Source: Pontibacter indicus (GTDB lineage: Bacteria; Bacteroidota; Bacteroidia; Cytophagales; Hymenobacteraceae). Taken from it: 64,000 bases of DNA. Shown here piece after piece: positions 1-9,968 of this stretch. The DNA lies in NCBI RefSeq assembly GCF_900156345.1, contig NZ_FTPP01000002.1, positions 1-64,000 of the forward strand. Direction: 5' to 3'. Below the pieces are notes generated by a model that searched no databases, was not told the origin of the DNA, and saw nothing but the letters and a program-made list of their open reading frames with translations. Within the stretch, counting starts at the first letter, position 1. Every line of letters begins with the position of its first letter. The translations under genes and the position numbers were made by a program.

Positions 1-83
1 TTGTGAATTGACGCGGTGGGAATCTTTAAGATTCGCCCGCGCGGATGTACCTATTCTTGTTTTCTTTTCTGTCTCAACAATCT

Positions 84-93
84 CTCAAAGAAC
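84..93 (-). promoter_or_regulatory. boxA-like antitermination site
   Basis: On the minus strand this reads GTTCTTTGAG, close to the boxA-like GTTCTTTGA found in Bacteroidota 16S leaders. It lies about 95 bases downstream of the last tandem promoter, where an rRNA leader would carry it. Confidence 0.5.
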
Positions 94-188
94 TTCCCGG
101 AAGACTTCTTCTTCCGCTAGCGCCCCGGCGTTCCAGGGCGTGTGTTTTACTCTTACTACCGTGCCGACCGTCCGTTGTTTTCGGTGTG

Positions 189-219
189 CAAAGGTCGGAA
201 ATCTTTTCCAATCCGCAAG
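189..219 (-). promoter_or_regulatory. Tandem leftward promoter, copy 1
   Basis: The minus strand reads CTTG, 19 or 20 bases, then GACCTTTGCA. This resembles the Bacteroidota -33 TTTG and -7 TAnnTTTG pair with the first T of the -7 box changed. It is the promoter nearest the left edge and shares the motif TTGCGGATTG with copies 2 and 3. Confidence 0.55.
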
Positions 220-314
220 CAAAATCTCAATCTTTTTTTCTTTTTTTTCTCAGTTCGTTTAACTGAGAGGCACTTTCCTTTCCGCTCTGGCAACCTTCGT
301 TCCGGAGCGGGCTG

Positions 315-345
315 CAAAGGTAGGCAGACTTTTTCAATCCGCAAG
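315..345 (-). promoter_or_regulatory. Tandem leftward promoter, copy 2
   Basis: The minus strand reads GCTTGCGGATTG, then a 19-base spacer from TTG to a perfect TACCTTTG -7 box (315-322). The -33 CTTG is at 342-345. A homopolymer-rich A tract lies just upstream. Confidence 0.65.
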
Positions 346-427
346 CGCTCTGCAAAACTTTTTTTTCTTTTCCTTCAGGCCCTGTTAAGGCAGCCTTCCG
401 AAACCCCCTTCCTTGTGAAGCGGGCTG

Positions 428-458
428 CAAAGGTAAGCAGAGTTTTTCATTCCGCAAG
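428..458 (-). promoter_or_regulatory. Tandem leftward promoter, copy 3
   Basis: The minus strand carries CTTG (455-458) and a perfect TACCTTTG box (428-435) with the same spacing as copy 2. The flanks of copies 2 and 3 are nearly identical over about 38 bases, including the following GCAGCCCGC, so one is a duplicate of the other. Confidence 0.65.
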
Positions 459-578
459 CCCCGGGCAAAAGTTTTTTTTCAGTATTTGCTCCGATGCCTT
501 CAGCCTTACTTCCTGCATCTGGGCCGCCCTGCCGGCTGACCTTGTGTCCCTGGCGAGGTTTCGTTCGCGTTGGGATTA

Positions 579-609
579 CAAAGGTCTGAAAAATATCTTA
601 ATTCGCAAG
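579..609 (-). promoter_or_regulatory. Tandem leftward promoter, copy 4
   Basis: This is the most diverged copy: CTTG at 606-609 and GACCTTTG at 579-586 on the minus strand. The GA in place of TA suggests a weaker promoter. It is the one farthest from the presumed rRNA gene. Confidence 0.45.
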
Positions 610-779
610 GGGCATGTTATAACATTAGTCTCTGTTTTGATGCGGTTCCATTTAACTAGCTGGTTTGCACCATCAAATTTTCGAAAATAATTTAAAAGTT
701 TTTCACTTCAACATCTAGCCACATTCTATTGCACCGTTTTTACCGCTATTTATACCTGTTACAACCTCTCCGAAACGAA

Positions 780-814
780 ACAAGGTGTAGACTTTCGCTC
801 CGTCTACACCTTGT
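780..814 (-). terminator. Terminator after the dehydrogenase gene
   Basis: A perfect 13-bp inverted repeat (acaaggtgtagac and its complement) encloses a 9-base loop just beyond the stop codon at 842. On the minus strand a T-rich tract follows. It would separate the dehydrogenase transcript from the leader promoters to its left. Confidence 0.6.
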
Positions 815-841
815 TGATCTTACTCCATTATATATAGCCTG

Positions 842-2062
842 CTACACCGCTGCTGCCTCAGCATATTCCTTCAGATACCTATACCTTTTAGTCAGCTCCC
901 CGTTTCTGGCAATGGTCGCTCTTTCGAGCATCCCTCCTTCGTCATTATTAAAGAACTGCGGGAATACATAATCTATAATGTTACGTCCAAAGTCGCGGGA
1001 AGCATTGCGCGGTAGTTCGCAAGGCAGATTGTCTACCGCCATTACGGTAATGTTTTCTTTTCGGCTAAAGGCTGGCTCAAGCTCTCCTGTCTCCGGATTA
1101 TAATCAAAAGCCGGATCAGGTATAGTGGTGGAGCGCTTGGTCGTAGGTATGGAGCCGTCCACGTCGCAGGTGATGTCGGCAATGGTGTCTATCTTGAAGT
1201 CGGGCTGGCGGGTGTCCTCCTCTGAAAACAGCTTCGGTGCACGCGGGTCCCAGTAGGCGCAGGCCATTAACAAATCCGTCACTTTTGTGAACTTGCGGAA
1301 CGTGGATTGGTATAGCTCAGGGTGCGCGTAGAAATCCGGCGAGTCCCATACCTCCACATCGGGGCGGTTGTTGTAATCGCCGGAGTGTAGTTGGGCGTAT
1401 ACCGGCTCGCTGAACTGCTTATATAAGTAGTCGAACACGCTCACTTTCCGGATACCCATTTTATCGAGCACTTCCATCGCGCCGCCTGCCACACGGCCCC
1501 CGCCTGTCACGGCAATCTTAATAGGCGGTAGCTTCACTTTAAAGTATTCCTCCTGCATGTCTTCCATCTCGTGGCAAAGGTAGGCGGGCTTCAGGTCGAA
1601 GAGATTCCACTTTTTGCCATAAGTAAGTATGCCGTTGTAAGCGCCCACTATACCTGCATACCTGCCGAAGGCTACTACCCGCTGTCCCTGTGCGTTGGTC
1701 AGGAGTTCATAGTCTATTAAGGTGATGTTCTTGTCGAGCACGGCACGTAGCAGCTTGGCGTTGTGCGGCTGCTTCTTTATAGTATGTGAAAAGAAGAAAT
1801 ACGTCTTATTCGGAATCAACTGGTCAACCGGCACTTCCTTCACGCCCATGAGCACGTCGCAGTCGCGCAGGTCCTGCTGCAAAGGTATACCCAGCTCGGC
1901 ATACTCCTCGTCCGTAAAACAGCGGACATCGCTCGGCTGCACGATCACCTCTGCATCAGGAAACTCCTGTATGGCTTCTTCGCACTTTTTAGGGGTGAGC
2001 GGCACGCGTTTGTCTACCGGCACTTTGCCTTCCTTAATGATCCCAATTTTGACTTTTTTCAT
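842..2062 (-). CDS. Alanine dehydrogenase / saccharopine dehydrogenase-like NAD(P)-dependent oxidoreductase
   Basis: The 406-residue product looks like a member of the alanine dehydrogenase/pyridine nucleotide transhydrogenase N-terminal family, which includes NAD-linked saccharopine dehydrogenases. The N-terminus (MKKVKIGIIKEGKVP, then a VPLTPK motif) matches the substrate domain. A glycine-rich nucleotide-binding segment, VTGGGRVAGGA, sits near the middle. The ORF extends upstream to 2170, but the ATG at 2062 begins the family homology and is preceded by an AGAGG ribosome-binding site. The gene stands alone and is divergent from gcvP. Whether the substrate is alanine, saccharopine or another amino acid cannot be decided from the sequence; the length is nearer lysine-forming saccharopine dehydrogenase (about 370-400) than bacterial Ald (about 370). 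Confidence 0.75.
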   Translation of the reverse strand: MKKVKIGIIKEGKVPVDKRVPLTPKKCEEAIQEFPDAEVIVQPSDVRCFTDEEYAELGIPLQQDLRDCDVLMGVKEVPVDQLIPNKTYFFFSHTIKKQPHNAKLLRAVLDKNITLIDYELLTNAQGQRVVAFGRYAGIVGAYNGILTYGKKWNLFDLKPAYLCHEMEDMQEEYFKVKLPPIKIAVTGGGRVAGGAMEVLDKMGIRKVSVFDYLYKQFSEPVYAQLHSGDYNNRPDVEVWDSPDFYAHPELYQSTFRKFTKVTDLLMACAYWDPRAPKLFSEEDTRQPDFKIDTIADITCDVDGSIPTTKRSTTIPDPAFDYNPETGELEPAFSRKENITVMAVDNLPCELPRNASRDFGRNIIDYVFPQFFNNDEGGMLERATIARNGELTKRYRYLKEYAEAAAV

Positions 2063-2254
2063 AGGTGCCTCTTTCTGAATTGTTCTGCTGGATTTTGTGT
2101 TTACTAGTCTGTAGTCTGAAGTGGATAATGCCTGGACATCCGGTTGCCTGCGCTTTGCAGCACACACCATTATAGAAGCGTCGGCAATTTGCAGCCTCCT
2201 GCCACATACAGAACTATTTAGCTTTCATGCTTCAATATAATAAACAATTACTAT

Positions 2255-2262
2255 TACTTTTG
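2255..2262 (+). promoter_or_regulatory. Candidate -7 box for gcvP
   Basis: TACTTTTG matches TAnnTTTG exactly, about 80 bases before the gcvP start. The expected -33 element is only weakly recognisable (TTCA-like), so this is a tentative promoter. Confidence 0.4.
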
Positions 2263-2343
2263 TAGAAATTATTGAAAGAGAGCCTTTGGCTTGTCTTCCA
2301 CTGGAAAGTTAAAACCCAAATTCCCAATCAATACTTCATCATT

Positions 2344-5262
2344 ATGATTCTTAAAACAAAACCTGCTGACACTTTTAAGGAGCGCCACAACGGTCCGGAC
2401 AAAGAGCAAATGCAGGACATGCTTAAAACCATCGGGGTGAACTCGCTGGACCAACTGATTGAGGAGACCGTACCGGCCGCCATTCGACTTAAGAAGCCGC
2501 TGAACCTGCCAAAGGCTCTTTCTGAAACCAACTTCCTGAAGCAATTCGGTGAGATCGCCAGAAAGAACAAGGTATACAAATCGTATATCGGCTTGGGCTA
2601 CAACGACACCATCTTGCCGCCTGTTATCCAGCGTAACATTCTGGAGAACCCGGGTTGGTATACTGCCTATACCCCATACCAGGCTGAGATCGCGCAGGGT
2701 CGTCTGGAGGCGCTGATCAACTACCAGACCATGGTGATGGACCTGACCGGTATGGAGATTGCCAACGCATCGCTGCTGGACGAAGGTACTGCCGCCGCTG
2801 AGGCCATGGGTATGTTCTACGCGCAGCGCAAAGGCGCCCGCAAAAATGCCAACCGCTTCTTCGTATCCAACCAGGTGCTGCCACAAACGCTGGACGTACT
2901 GGTATCGCGCGCTACGCCGATCGGGATTGAGCTGGTAATCGGCGATCACCGTGAGGTGGATTTCTCTGACGAGACATTATTTGGTGCCCTGGTGCAGTAC
3001 CCTGCTGCCGACGGCGCCATTTTTGATTATACCGACTTCATCAGCAAAGCACACGAGCAGGACATCCTGGTAGCCGTGGCAGCTGATATTCTTTCTCTGA
3101 CGCTTCTGACACCTCCGGGTGAGATGGGCGCCGATGCGGTAGTAGGTACAACGCAGCGTTTCGGTGTGCCAATGGGCTTTGGTGGTCCGCACGCTGCTTA
3201 TTTTGCCACTAAGGATGCCTTCAAACGTGTTATCCCGGGCCGTATCATCGGTATCTCGGTAGATGCCGCTGGTGACAGAGCCTATCGTATGGCATTGCAG
3301 ACACGTGAGCAGCACATCCGTCGTGAGAAAGCGACCTCCAACATCTGTACGGCACAAGTACTGCTGGCGGTGATTGCCGGTATGTATACCGTATACCATG
3401 GCCCACGCCGCCTGAAGTACATCGGCCTGAACACGCACGCCCTGGCGCAGCAGCTGGAGAAGGGCTTGAAGGCGCTTGGCTTCGAGCAGCTGAACGAAGC
3501 TTACTTCGACACGCTGAAAATTGCGGTGGAGAGTGCTGATATGAAAAATGCCATCCGCACCGAGGCGGAGGCTGCGGGCATGAACTTCCGTTATTTTGAA
3601 GAAAACTTCATCGGTATTTCCCTGCACCAGAACACCGAGCTGGAAGATGTGAAAGACATCTTGGCGGTGTTTGCCAAAGTAGCTGGTAAATCTGCTGATG
3701 TATTGAACATCGACGAGCTTCCGGAGGAGACTGAGATCACCTGGTCTGAGAAACTGATCCGTACGAGCGAGTACCTGACGCACGAGGTGTTCAACAAGCA
3801 CCACTCCGAGCACGAGATCCTGCGTTACATGAAGCACCTGGAGAACAAAGACATTTCGCTGGTTCACTCCATGATCTCTTTGGGCTCTTGTACTATGAAA
3901 CTGAATGCTACGGCTGAGATGATTCCGATCACCTGGCCGGAGATCGGGCAGCTGCACCCATTCGCGCCTGCTGACCAGACGCAAGGGTATGCTGAGATCT
4001 TCAAGAACCTGGAGGCCTGGCTGTGTGAGATCACTCGTTTCGACGCGATGTCGCTGCAGCCAAACTCGGGTGCACAGGGCGAGTACGCTGGTCTGATGGT
4101 GATCCGTGCCTACCACGAGTCACGCGGCGATCATCACCGCAATGTGGCGTTAATCCCTTCTTCTGCACACGGTACCAACCCAGCTTCGGCGGTTATGGCC
4201 GGCATGAAGGTAGTGATCGTGAAGTGCGACGAAAGAGGTAACATCGACGTAGCGGACCTGCGTGCGAAAGCAGAGCAGCATAAGAACGAACTGTCTTGCC
4301 TCATGGTAACGTACCCATCTACACACGGTGTATATGAGGAGTCGATCATTGAAATCTGCCAGGTTATTCACGACAACGGTGGCCGTGTTTACATGGACGG
4401 TGCCAACATGAACGCCCAGGTAGGTTTGACTTCGCCAGCGCACATCGGTGCTGACGTGTGTCACCTGAACCTTCACAAGACCTTCTGTATACCTCACGGT
4501 GGCGGTGGTCCTGGCATGGGCCCAATCGGTGTGGTAAAAGACCTGGCTCCGTTCCTGCCTGGTCACGCTGTAGTGGACCTGGGTCGTCCGGAAGCAATCA
4601 ATGCCGTGTCGGCTGCGCCTTGGGGTTCTGCCTCTATCCTGCCGATCTCTTATGCCTACATCGCGATGATGGGCGGCGAGGGCTTGACGGAAGCAACCAA
4701 AGTGGCGATCCTGAACGCCAATTACATCAAGGCGCGTCTGGAGAAACACTATCCGGTGCTGTATGTAGGTGCTAACGGCCGTTGCGCACATGAAATGATC
4801 CTGGATTGCCGTGAGTTCAAGAAATACGGTGTAGAGGTAGAGGACATTGCCAAGCGTCTGATGGACTATGGTTTCCATGCTCCAACGGTATCGTTCCCGG
4901 TAGCGGGCACCCTGATGGTGGAGCCAACTGAGTCGGAAGCACAGGAAGAACTGGATAGGTTCTGCGATGTGATGATCTCGATCCGTGAGGAAATCCGTGA
5001 GGTTGAAGCAGGCAAGGCTGACCAGAAGAACAACGTGCTGAAGAACGCACCGCACACCCAGAAAGTTGTTTTAGTAGAAAACTGGGAGCGTCCTTACACA
5101 CGTGAGAAAGCTGTATTCCCGATGTCCTACCTGCGCGACAGCAAGGTATGGCCAACCGTTAGCCGCATCGACAGCGCTTACGGTGACCGTAACCTGGTGT
5201 GCTCTTGTGCTCCGATCGAAGCTTACAACGAAGATCACAACGAGATGGTAGCTGTTGGCTAA
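2344..5262 (+). CDS. gcvP: Glycine dehydrogenase (decarboxylating), P-protein of the glycine cleavage system
   Basis: The 972-residue protein has the full length of the single-chain P-protein, with two homologous aminotransferase-fold halves. It decarboxylates glycine with pyridoxal phosphate and passes the aminomethyl group to lipoylated H-protein. The PLP lysine lies in [18 protein letters not shown], at about Lys712. Other P-protein motifs are [10 protein letters not shown] and [11 protein letters not shown]. The open frame extends upstream, but the ATG at 2344 ([18 protein letters not shown]) is the expected start. gcvT and gcvH are not adjacent; lipA, which makes the lipoyl cofactor for the H-protein, lies 12 kb away. 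The gene has very few AGGTATAG motifs for its size, as would suit a highly expressed gene. Confidence 0.97.
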   Translation: MILKTKPADTFKERHNGPDKEQMQDMLKTIGVNSLDQLIEETVPAAIRLKKPLNLPKALSETNFLKQFGEIARKNKVYKSYIGLGYNDTILPPVIQRNILENPGWYTAYTPYQAEIAQGRLEALINYQTMVMDLTGMEIANASLLDEGTAAAEAMGMFYAQRKGARKNANRFFVSNQVLPQTLDVLVSRATPIGIELVIGDHREVDFSDETLFGALVQYPAADGAIFDYTDFISKAHEQDILVAVAADILSLTLLTPPGEMGADAVVGTTQRFGVPMGFGGPHAAYFATKDAFKRVIPGRIIGISVDAAGDRAYRMALQTREQHIRREKATSNICTAQVLLAVIAGMYTVYHGPRRLKYIGLNTHALAQQLEKGLKALGFEQLNEAYFDTLKIAVESADMKNAIRTEAEAAGMNFRYFEENFIGISLHQNTELEDVKDILAVFAKVAGKSADVLNIDELPEETEITWSEKLIRTSEYLTHEVFNKHHSEHEILRYMKHLENKDISLVHSMISLGSCTMKLNATAEMIPITWPEIGQLHPFAPADQTQGYAEIFKNLEAWLCEITRFDAMSLQPNSGAQGEYAGLMVIRAYHESRGDHHRNVALIPSSAHGTNPASAVMAGMKVVIVKCDERGNIDVADLRAKAEQHKNELSCLMVTYPSTHGVYEESIIEICQVIHDNGGRVYMDGANMNAQVGLTSPAHIGADVCHLNLHKTFCIPHGGGGPGMGPIGVVKDLAPFLPGHAVVDLGRPEAINAVSAAPWGSASILPISYAYIAMMGGEGLTEATKVAILNANYIKARLEKHYPVLYVGANGRCAHEMILDCREFKKYGVEVEDIAKRLMDYGFHAPTVSFPVAGTLMVEPTESEAQEELDRFCDVMISIREEIREVEAGKADQKNNVLKNAPHTQKVVLVENWERPYTREKAVFPMSYLRDSKVWPTVSRIDSAYGDRNLVCSCAPIEAYNEDHNEMVAVG

Positions 5263-5283
5263 CCCGTCTTAAGCTTATACCTG

Positions 5284-5316
5284 AAAAGCCTGGCCCTTTT
5301 GGTCAGGCTTTTTTGT
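5284..5316 (+). terminator. Rho-independent terminator of gcvP
   Basis: AAAAGCCTG and CAGGCTTTT form a hairpin followed by a T run, 21 bases past the stop codon. Confidence 0.8.
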
Positions 5317-5621
5317 TTTGGGAGCGTGTAGTCGCCTCTCCTTTACCAGCCTACCCCTCCTAGAGGTAGCAAGGGTCTTAAGTCCTTAACTTATTTTCTG
5401 TCATTTCGGCCTGGGGGTAGGAGCCCTCTATTGGGGAGAAACCTGGAATAACGAAGCGCTCTGAAAATCCCCAACTCTCTCAGTGCCTTCAAGCTGACAG
5501 TATAGCCTACAACTGCTTCTAAAGCTGGCAGCATTCCCTCAAAACTCCACCGCCATACCTAGCCCCTGCCCCGCGCCGTATACCTGTTTTAGACAATATC
5601 CTATACCTAAACCAACACGCT
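5317..5621. other. Intergenic region with no gene recognised
   Basis: About 300 bases without a credible ORF. Around 5398-5450 there is a TGTCATTTCGGCC segment followed by GGGGAGAAACC, faintly like the REP-like element at 35818. CTATACCT motifs appear just before the next gene. Confidence 0.4.
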
Positions 5622-6209
5622 ATGCGAAATGCTATACCTCCCATCAAACAATGGCTATACCTGCTACCTGTCCTGCTGATCGGTTTGAGCGGCTGCATAC
5701 CTTCTATTACGGCAGACAGCACCTACGACCGAAGTGTAGATTTTCAGGTATACCGAACCTTTGCATTGCTGGAACCGGCAATGGCCAATACCTCAGCTGA
5801 TCCAAACTTGTATGAGCCGTTGCTGGACAGACGGATGCGCGATGCCATCGCGGCTGAATTGGTGAAGAAGGGCATGACGCTGGATGCGGAGAATCCGGAT
5901 CTGCTGGTGGCTTACGATGTGTCGGTGGCGCAGGATGCTGCCACGGCTTCGCCTGACTTCGGGTACGCTTATTGGTTTGGCTATCGATTCAATTACAATA
6001 CGGCCGATTTCCAAGGCTATAGGCCCGTGGCCCAGTATACGCCCGGCACGATGCTGATCGATCTGATTTCGGCCAGCACCAACGAATTGCTGTGGCGGGG
6101 TGTGGCAGAAGGCGAGATCACGGTGACACAGACTGACGAAAGCAAGATCAGAAGGTCCATCATCAGCATCTTGTCGCTATACCCACCTAACCAACCACCC
6201 AGAAGGTAG
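5622..6209 (+). CDS. DUF4136-family lipoprotein
   Basis: The 195-residue product starts with a lipoprotein signal peptide whose lipobox is LSGC (Cys25), so it is probably anchored to a membrane on the periplasmic side. The body (YDRSVDFQVYRTFALLEP near the start and LLWRGVAEGEI near the end) fits the DUF4136 family, which has no assigned reaction. CTATACCT motifs lie at and near the start codon. The gene converges on the TonB receptor gene; the two stop codons are separated by one base, with no room for a terminator between them. Confidence 0.75.
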   Translation: MRNAIPPIKQWLYLLPVLLIGLSGCIPSITADSTYDRSVDFQVYRTFALLEPAMANTSADPNLYEPLLDRRMRDAIAAELVKKGMTLDAENPDLLVAYDVSVAQDAATASPDFGYAYWFGYRFNYNTADFQGYRPVAQYTPGTMLIDLISASTNELLWRGVAEGEITVTQTDESKIRRSIISILSLYPPNQPPRR

Positions 6210-6210
6210 C

Positions 6211-8511
6211 CTACAAACGGTACGACAGATTGAGGCCGCCATAATAATTGCGTGAAGCGGCCGGCTGAAAGTAGCGCCCGCCAAAAGCATTCAGGTCATT
6301 GCCTAGGCTATACTTCTGGTCTGTCAGGTTTTCGGAGCCGGCGAAAATGTCCAGCGCAAACTTGTTCCCTAGCTCACGTCGCAGCCCGAGCCGTGTCCCG
6401 GCTACGAAGTAAGAATCAGCATACACAGTGTTTTCGTCCGTGAGCGGAATCTCGTCTACATAGTTTCCCGTCAGGTATAGGTATAGCCCAAAGCGGGTGG
6501 CCAGGTCGAGGCCGGCAGTCAGGGTATGCGGGGCCACACCGGTGAGTTTGTTGCCGCTCAGGTCGGTGTCGTCTTTCTGGTAATCGCGGAAGCGGAAATG
6601 GCTGTAGGTATAGCTGCTCCATACCTTGAGCAGACTCACCGGCTGCGTCGCATCTTCGAGTAAGGTATAGCCCAAGGCTGTCTCGAGTCCGCTCTGGGAA
6701 GTAGCGCCCACGTTGCGGAACACAGCGATGCTCGACAGATCCTGCCGACTTGCAATGGTTTCGCGCAGCCTGAAGTGAAAGGCCACCACATCAAAACTCA
6801 GCTTTCGGCCCAAAGTATAGCCGCGTATACCGGCCTCGTAGTTAATGCCTTTCTCCGCTTCCAGTTCCTGGTTCAGGGCACCGTCCGAAGTCAGCAGTTC
6901 TTCTTCGGAAGGCGGAGAAAAACCGGCACTCACACTACCATGTACTGATATCTGCTCAGTCAGCCGTTTGAGCAAGGCTACCCGGGGCGAGAGCACGGCA
7001 CTGAAATCGCGGGTATACTGGTAAGGTCCGCCGGCCGGAGCCTGGTGTAGACGGGTGATTTCATATCGGGTATCGTTCAGACTGAGAGCAGCCGTGGCTA
7101 TCCAGCTGCCGGGTAGTTCGAACTCGGCTTGTGTGAAAAGCAAACCTGTTTTGGCCAGCACTTCGTCATCGGTGCGCAGCGAGTCCGTGCGGCCGCGGTT
7201 ATTGCCGTAGGTGCGGGCAGCCTCGAAACCGCGCTGGTATTCGCCACCGAAAGTAACGGTTGTAGGTATAGCACCCAAGTTGGCATTGTATACAAAGCGG
7301 CTGCGCACGCCATACTCCTGGTTGGTATTGCGCTCGTAATCGGTGTTGAAGGGGTGGTCCCTATACCTGAAAAGGCCGTAAACAGCCGTCGTGTTTTTAA
7401 GGTTCTCCGTGAAACGGTACTCCTGCGACAAGCCAAGATTTATACCTTGCTGGTTCATGGACGCATTCTGGGCTACGCTCCCGAACATCCCGCCACGTGC
7501 CTGCTTTGGGTCCTGCTCATACTGCTCTCGGGTCAGTCCGCCGGGCAGTTGGTAAAAAAGATCGGAGAAGATCAGGTTAGCCTGGATGGTGCTCTTCTCA
7601 GATGGGTTGAAAGTAGCGGTAAGCAGCAGCGTTTCGCGGTCCATGCCCGATTGCTCGCGGTAGCCGTCGAGTTGCTGTCGGGTGTACTGCAGGTATAGAC
7701 TTTGCTTCTCGCTGCCCACACTGGCGCTGGCGGTGTAGCGCTGCAGCCCAAAAGAGCCGAAAGTGGTGCCGGCCTGCAGCAATTTCTCTCCGGGAGTCGC
7801 CCTGCGGGGTTCGAGCAGCACCGTGCCACCTGTGCCTGCCCCGTAAAGGCTGCCCGCCGGCCCTTTCAAAATTTCCATGCTGTTGAAGTTCGCCGCATCC
7901 AGCAGGTTCAGATTCGTGATGCCGTTCGATTCGGTAAAGGGAATTTCGCTCAGGTATACCTTCACGTTTCGTATCCCATAAGGCGAGCGCAAACTGCTAC
8001 CCCTGATCGAAAGGCGGTAACTGGCCGTGGCCCGCTCCTCCATCCGCACACCCGGCACGGTATTCACCGCCCGCACCAACGAGCTTTCGTCAAAGCGCTG
8101 CATCACCTCCCGGTCGATGATGCTCAGGGCGCCGGCGGTTTCCAGCAGAGGCCGGTTTGTTTCGTAGCCCGTCACCACCACCTCTGACAGGCTGGCTGCC
8201 AATGGTTGCAGGTATACCTGCAGTGCTATACCTGGCTGGGTGCGCTGCAGTGAAACCGTATCGGGCCTATACCCGATGTGTGAGATCAACAGGAAAGAAG
8301 CCTCGTCTGCCACGGTCAGGCTGAAGCGACCAGAGGCATTGGTTAGGGTTTGTTCGCCGCTACTGGCTGTGATGGTCACTCCTTCCAGCGCCTGACGGGT
8401 TTGGGATCGCATAACCTGCCCCGAAACCTGCTGTTGGGCATGAGTCAGCAAAGGCAGTAGCATCAGGGTAGTCAGGGAACAGAGGCGAAGCAGGGGGAGT
8501 ATGAAGTTCAT
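6211..8511 (-). CDS. TonB-dependent outer-membrane receptor with carboxypeptidase-like N-terminal domain
   Basis: The 766-residue product has a signal peptide ending near THAQQ, a carboxypeptidase-regulatory-like beta domain (about residues 25-110), a plug domain with the LKGPAGSLYGAGTGGTV segment, and a long beta-barrel ending in YYGGLNLSYRL. The plug and barrel look like siderophore/FecA-type receptors rather than SusC, and no SusD gene is adjacent. Its substrate is unknown; iron chelates or another metal complex are plausible. The frame is open to 8598, but the ATG at 8511 begins the hydrophobic signal sequence. The promoter should lie in the divergent gap shared with the sugar dehydrogenase gene. 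Confidence 0.85.
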   Translation of the reverse strand: MNFILPLLRLCSLTTLMLLPLLTHAQQQVSGQVMRSQTRQALEGVTITASSGEQTLTNASGRFSLTVADEASFLLISHIGYRPDTVSLQRTQPGIALQVYLQPLAASLSEVVVTGYETNRPLLETAGALSIIDREVMQRFDESSLVRAVNTVPGVRMEERATASYRLSIRGSSLRSPYGIRNVKVYLSEIPFTESNGITNLNLLDAANFNSMEILKGPAGSLYGAGTGGTVLLEPRRATPGEKLLQAGTTFGSFGLQRYTASASVGSEKQSLYLQYTRQQLDGYREQSGMDRETLLLTATFNPSEKSTIQANLIFSDLFYQLPGGLTREQYEQDPKQARGGMFGSVAQNASMNQQGINLGLSQEYRFTENLKNTTAVYGLFRYRDHPFNTDYERNTNQEYGVRSRFVYNANLGAIPTTVTFGGEYQRGFEAARTYGNNRGRTDSLRTDDEVLAKTGLLFTQAEFELPGSWIATAALSLNDTRYEITRLHQAPAGGPYQYTRDFSAVLSPRVALLKRLTEQISVHGSVSAGFSPPSEEELLTSDGALNQELEAEKGINYEAGIRGYTLGRKLSFDVVAFHFRLRETIASRQDLSSIAVFRNVGATSQSGLETALGYTLLEDATQPVSLLKVWSSYTYSHFRFRDYQKDDTDLSGNKLTGVAPHTLTAGLDLATRFGLYLYLTGNYVDEIPLTDENTVYADSYFVAGTRLGLRRELGNKFALDIFAGSENLTDQKYSLGNDLNAFGGRYFQPAASRNYYGGLNLSYRL

Positions 8512-8663
8512 GAGTGCAAGTTGGCTGCTAACAAAACGGCTTTTATCTGGCAAGGTTAGCATCACATAGAATTTGCTATTCCTTACCGGTTGCAACAATC
8601 ATAGCCGGTATTCGGTTAAATCAAAACACAAATTCTCTCCACAAACTTAACCGAACCAAAGCT

Positions 8664-9863
8664 ATGAAGAAAATACTTACAACTACCGCCTCCCTAAGCC
8701 TGGCTCTGGCGCTCACCAATTCACCAATATTTGCCCAAGAAGGCGAAAAGCCAGTAAGCGCTTCTGTAGAGGGCCACATCTTTAAACCAGCCCGCGTAGA
8801 TGCCACCGATGCCCGTGTGAAGCAACTCAAAGTACCGGCCGGCTTCCAGATCACCAAATTTGCCGAGAACCTGAACAAGCCGCGCATGATTGCCGTGAGC
8901 AAGGAAGGCGTAGTTTACGTGACCGACCGCGACAAAGGCACCGTGACCATGATCCGCGACACGAACAAAGATGGCAAGGCGGATGAGCAGAAAGTGGTGG
9001 CCACGAAAGAGCAGATGCACGGCATTGCCATACGCGACAATAAAATATGGCTGGCAACCGTCAAAGAACTTTATACCGCCAACATCAACAAGGACGGCAC
9101 CCTATCCGAACTGCAACTGTTGGCTGACGATCTGCCGGATGGCGGTCAGCACCCGAACCGCACCTTGCGCATCGGCCAGGACAACAAGCTCTACATTTCG
9201 ATTGGCAGCACCTGCAACGCCTGCGACGAGCCCAATAAGGAACACGCCACTATTCTACAGGCCGACCTCGACGGTAAAAACCGCAAGGTATACGCCAAAG
9301 GCCTGCGCAACACCTTGGGCTTCGACTGGCACCCGCAAACGAAAGAGATGTTCGGCATGGACCACGGCATTGACTGGCTCGGCGATGATGAGCAGCGCGA
9401 GGAGCTGAACAAGATTGAGCAAGGCGCTGATTACGGCTGGCCTTACATCTACGGCGAAGGCAAGGAAAATCCCGGTGACCAGCCCAAGGACATGAGTTAC
9501 GAAGAATACAAGAAGAAAACAAAGTACCCGCTGCTCACTTATACCGCCCACGCTTCCGGCCTCGACATGATCTTTTACCGCGGCAACCAGTTTCCAAAAG
9601 AGTATAGCGGCGATGCCTTTGTGGCTTTTCACGGCTCCTGGAACCGCTCCAAGCCAGCTGGCTACAAGGTGTCGCGCATCCGGTTCGAGAACGGACAACC
9701 CAAAGAGTTTGTGGATTTCGTGACCGGCTTCCTGGTAGACGATAACAAGGCGCAGTTTGGCCGTGTGGTTGGCCTGGCGACACATACCGATGGTTCCCTG
9801 CTCATCACCGACGATTCCAATGGGGTGGTGTACCGGGTGGCTTATACTGGAGGCAAGAAATAG
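8664..9863 (+). CDS. PQQ-type glucose/sorbosone dehydrogenase, exported
   Basis: The 399-residue product has a signal peptide cleaved near PIFAQ and the six-bladed propeller pattern of the glucose/sorbosone dehydrogenase family, with motifs VPAGFQITKFAENLNKPR, HGIAIRDNKIW, QHPNRTLRIG, DHGIDWLGDD and FHGSWNRS. Such enzymes oxidise sugars or related aldehydes in the periplasm, usually with pyrroloquinoline quinone. A CNACDE pair sits in the middle blade. No PQQ biosynthesis genes are in view, so the cofactor would be scavenged or made elsewhere. The true substrate is not known. Confidence 0.8.
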   Translation: MKKILTTTASLSLALALTNSPIFAQEGEKPVSASVEGHIFKPARVDATDARVKQLKVPAGFQITKFAENLNKPRMIAVSKEGVVYVTDRDKGTVTMIRDTNKDGKADEQKVVATKEQMHGIAIRDNKIWLATVKELYTANINKDGTLSELQLLADDLPDGGQHPNRTLRIGQDNKLYISIGSTCNACDEPNKEHATILQADLDGKNRKVYAKGLRNTLGFDWHPQTKEMFGMDHGIDWLGDDEQREELNKIEQGADYGWPYIYGEGKENPGDQPKDMSYEEYKKKTKYPLLTYTAHASGLDMIFYRGNQFPKEYSGDAFVAFHGSWNRSKPAGYKVSRIRFENGQPKEFVDFVTGFLVDDNKAQFGRVVGLATHTDGSLLITDDSNGVVYRVAYTGGKK

Positions 9864-9892
9864 GCTGCTTCCTTGGCATAAAGTTAAATAAA

Positions 9893-9920
9893 AAGGCTCC
9901 GTAGAATCTGCGGAGCCTTT
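9893..9920. terminator. Bidirectional terminator
   Basis: AAAGGCTCCG and CGGAGCCTTT form a hairpin between two convergent genes. The T tract is better on the minus strand, so it probably serves mainly the OmpA gene. Confidence 0.7.
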
Positions 9921-9968
9921 CCAAACTATGAAAGCTAATGAAACTTTGATTTCCCTATAAGTGAGCCC

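Larger units (their letters stand above)
1..780 (-). other. rRNA-operon-like leader region without protein genes
   Basis: This stretch holds no convincing protein gene. It is built from four imperfect copies of a unit of about 110-150 bp, each ending in a Bacteroidota-type promoter that points left, followed by a boxA-like site near the left edge. T-rich runs on the plus strand (A-rich on the transcribed strand) lie upstream of the promoters, as UP-like elements would. Tandem strong promoters plus boxA are typical of ribosomal RNA leaders, so a 16S gene probably begins left of the window. A tRNA operon is the alternative. No mature rRNA sequence is visible here. Confidence 0.6.

Noticed and set aside
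142..690. Rightward open frame of 182 codons across the leader region
   Set aside because: It is Phe/Arg/Ser-rich, reads through the promoter repeats on the wrong strand, and resembles no protein.
2063..2343. Glycine riboswitch before gcvP
   Set aside because: The short gap shows no recognisable tandem glycine aptamer; only a candidate promoter box was seen.
2977..4116. Leftward 379-codon frame
   Set aside because: It lies wholly antisense to gcvP and arises from the codon bias of that gene.
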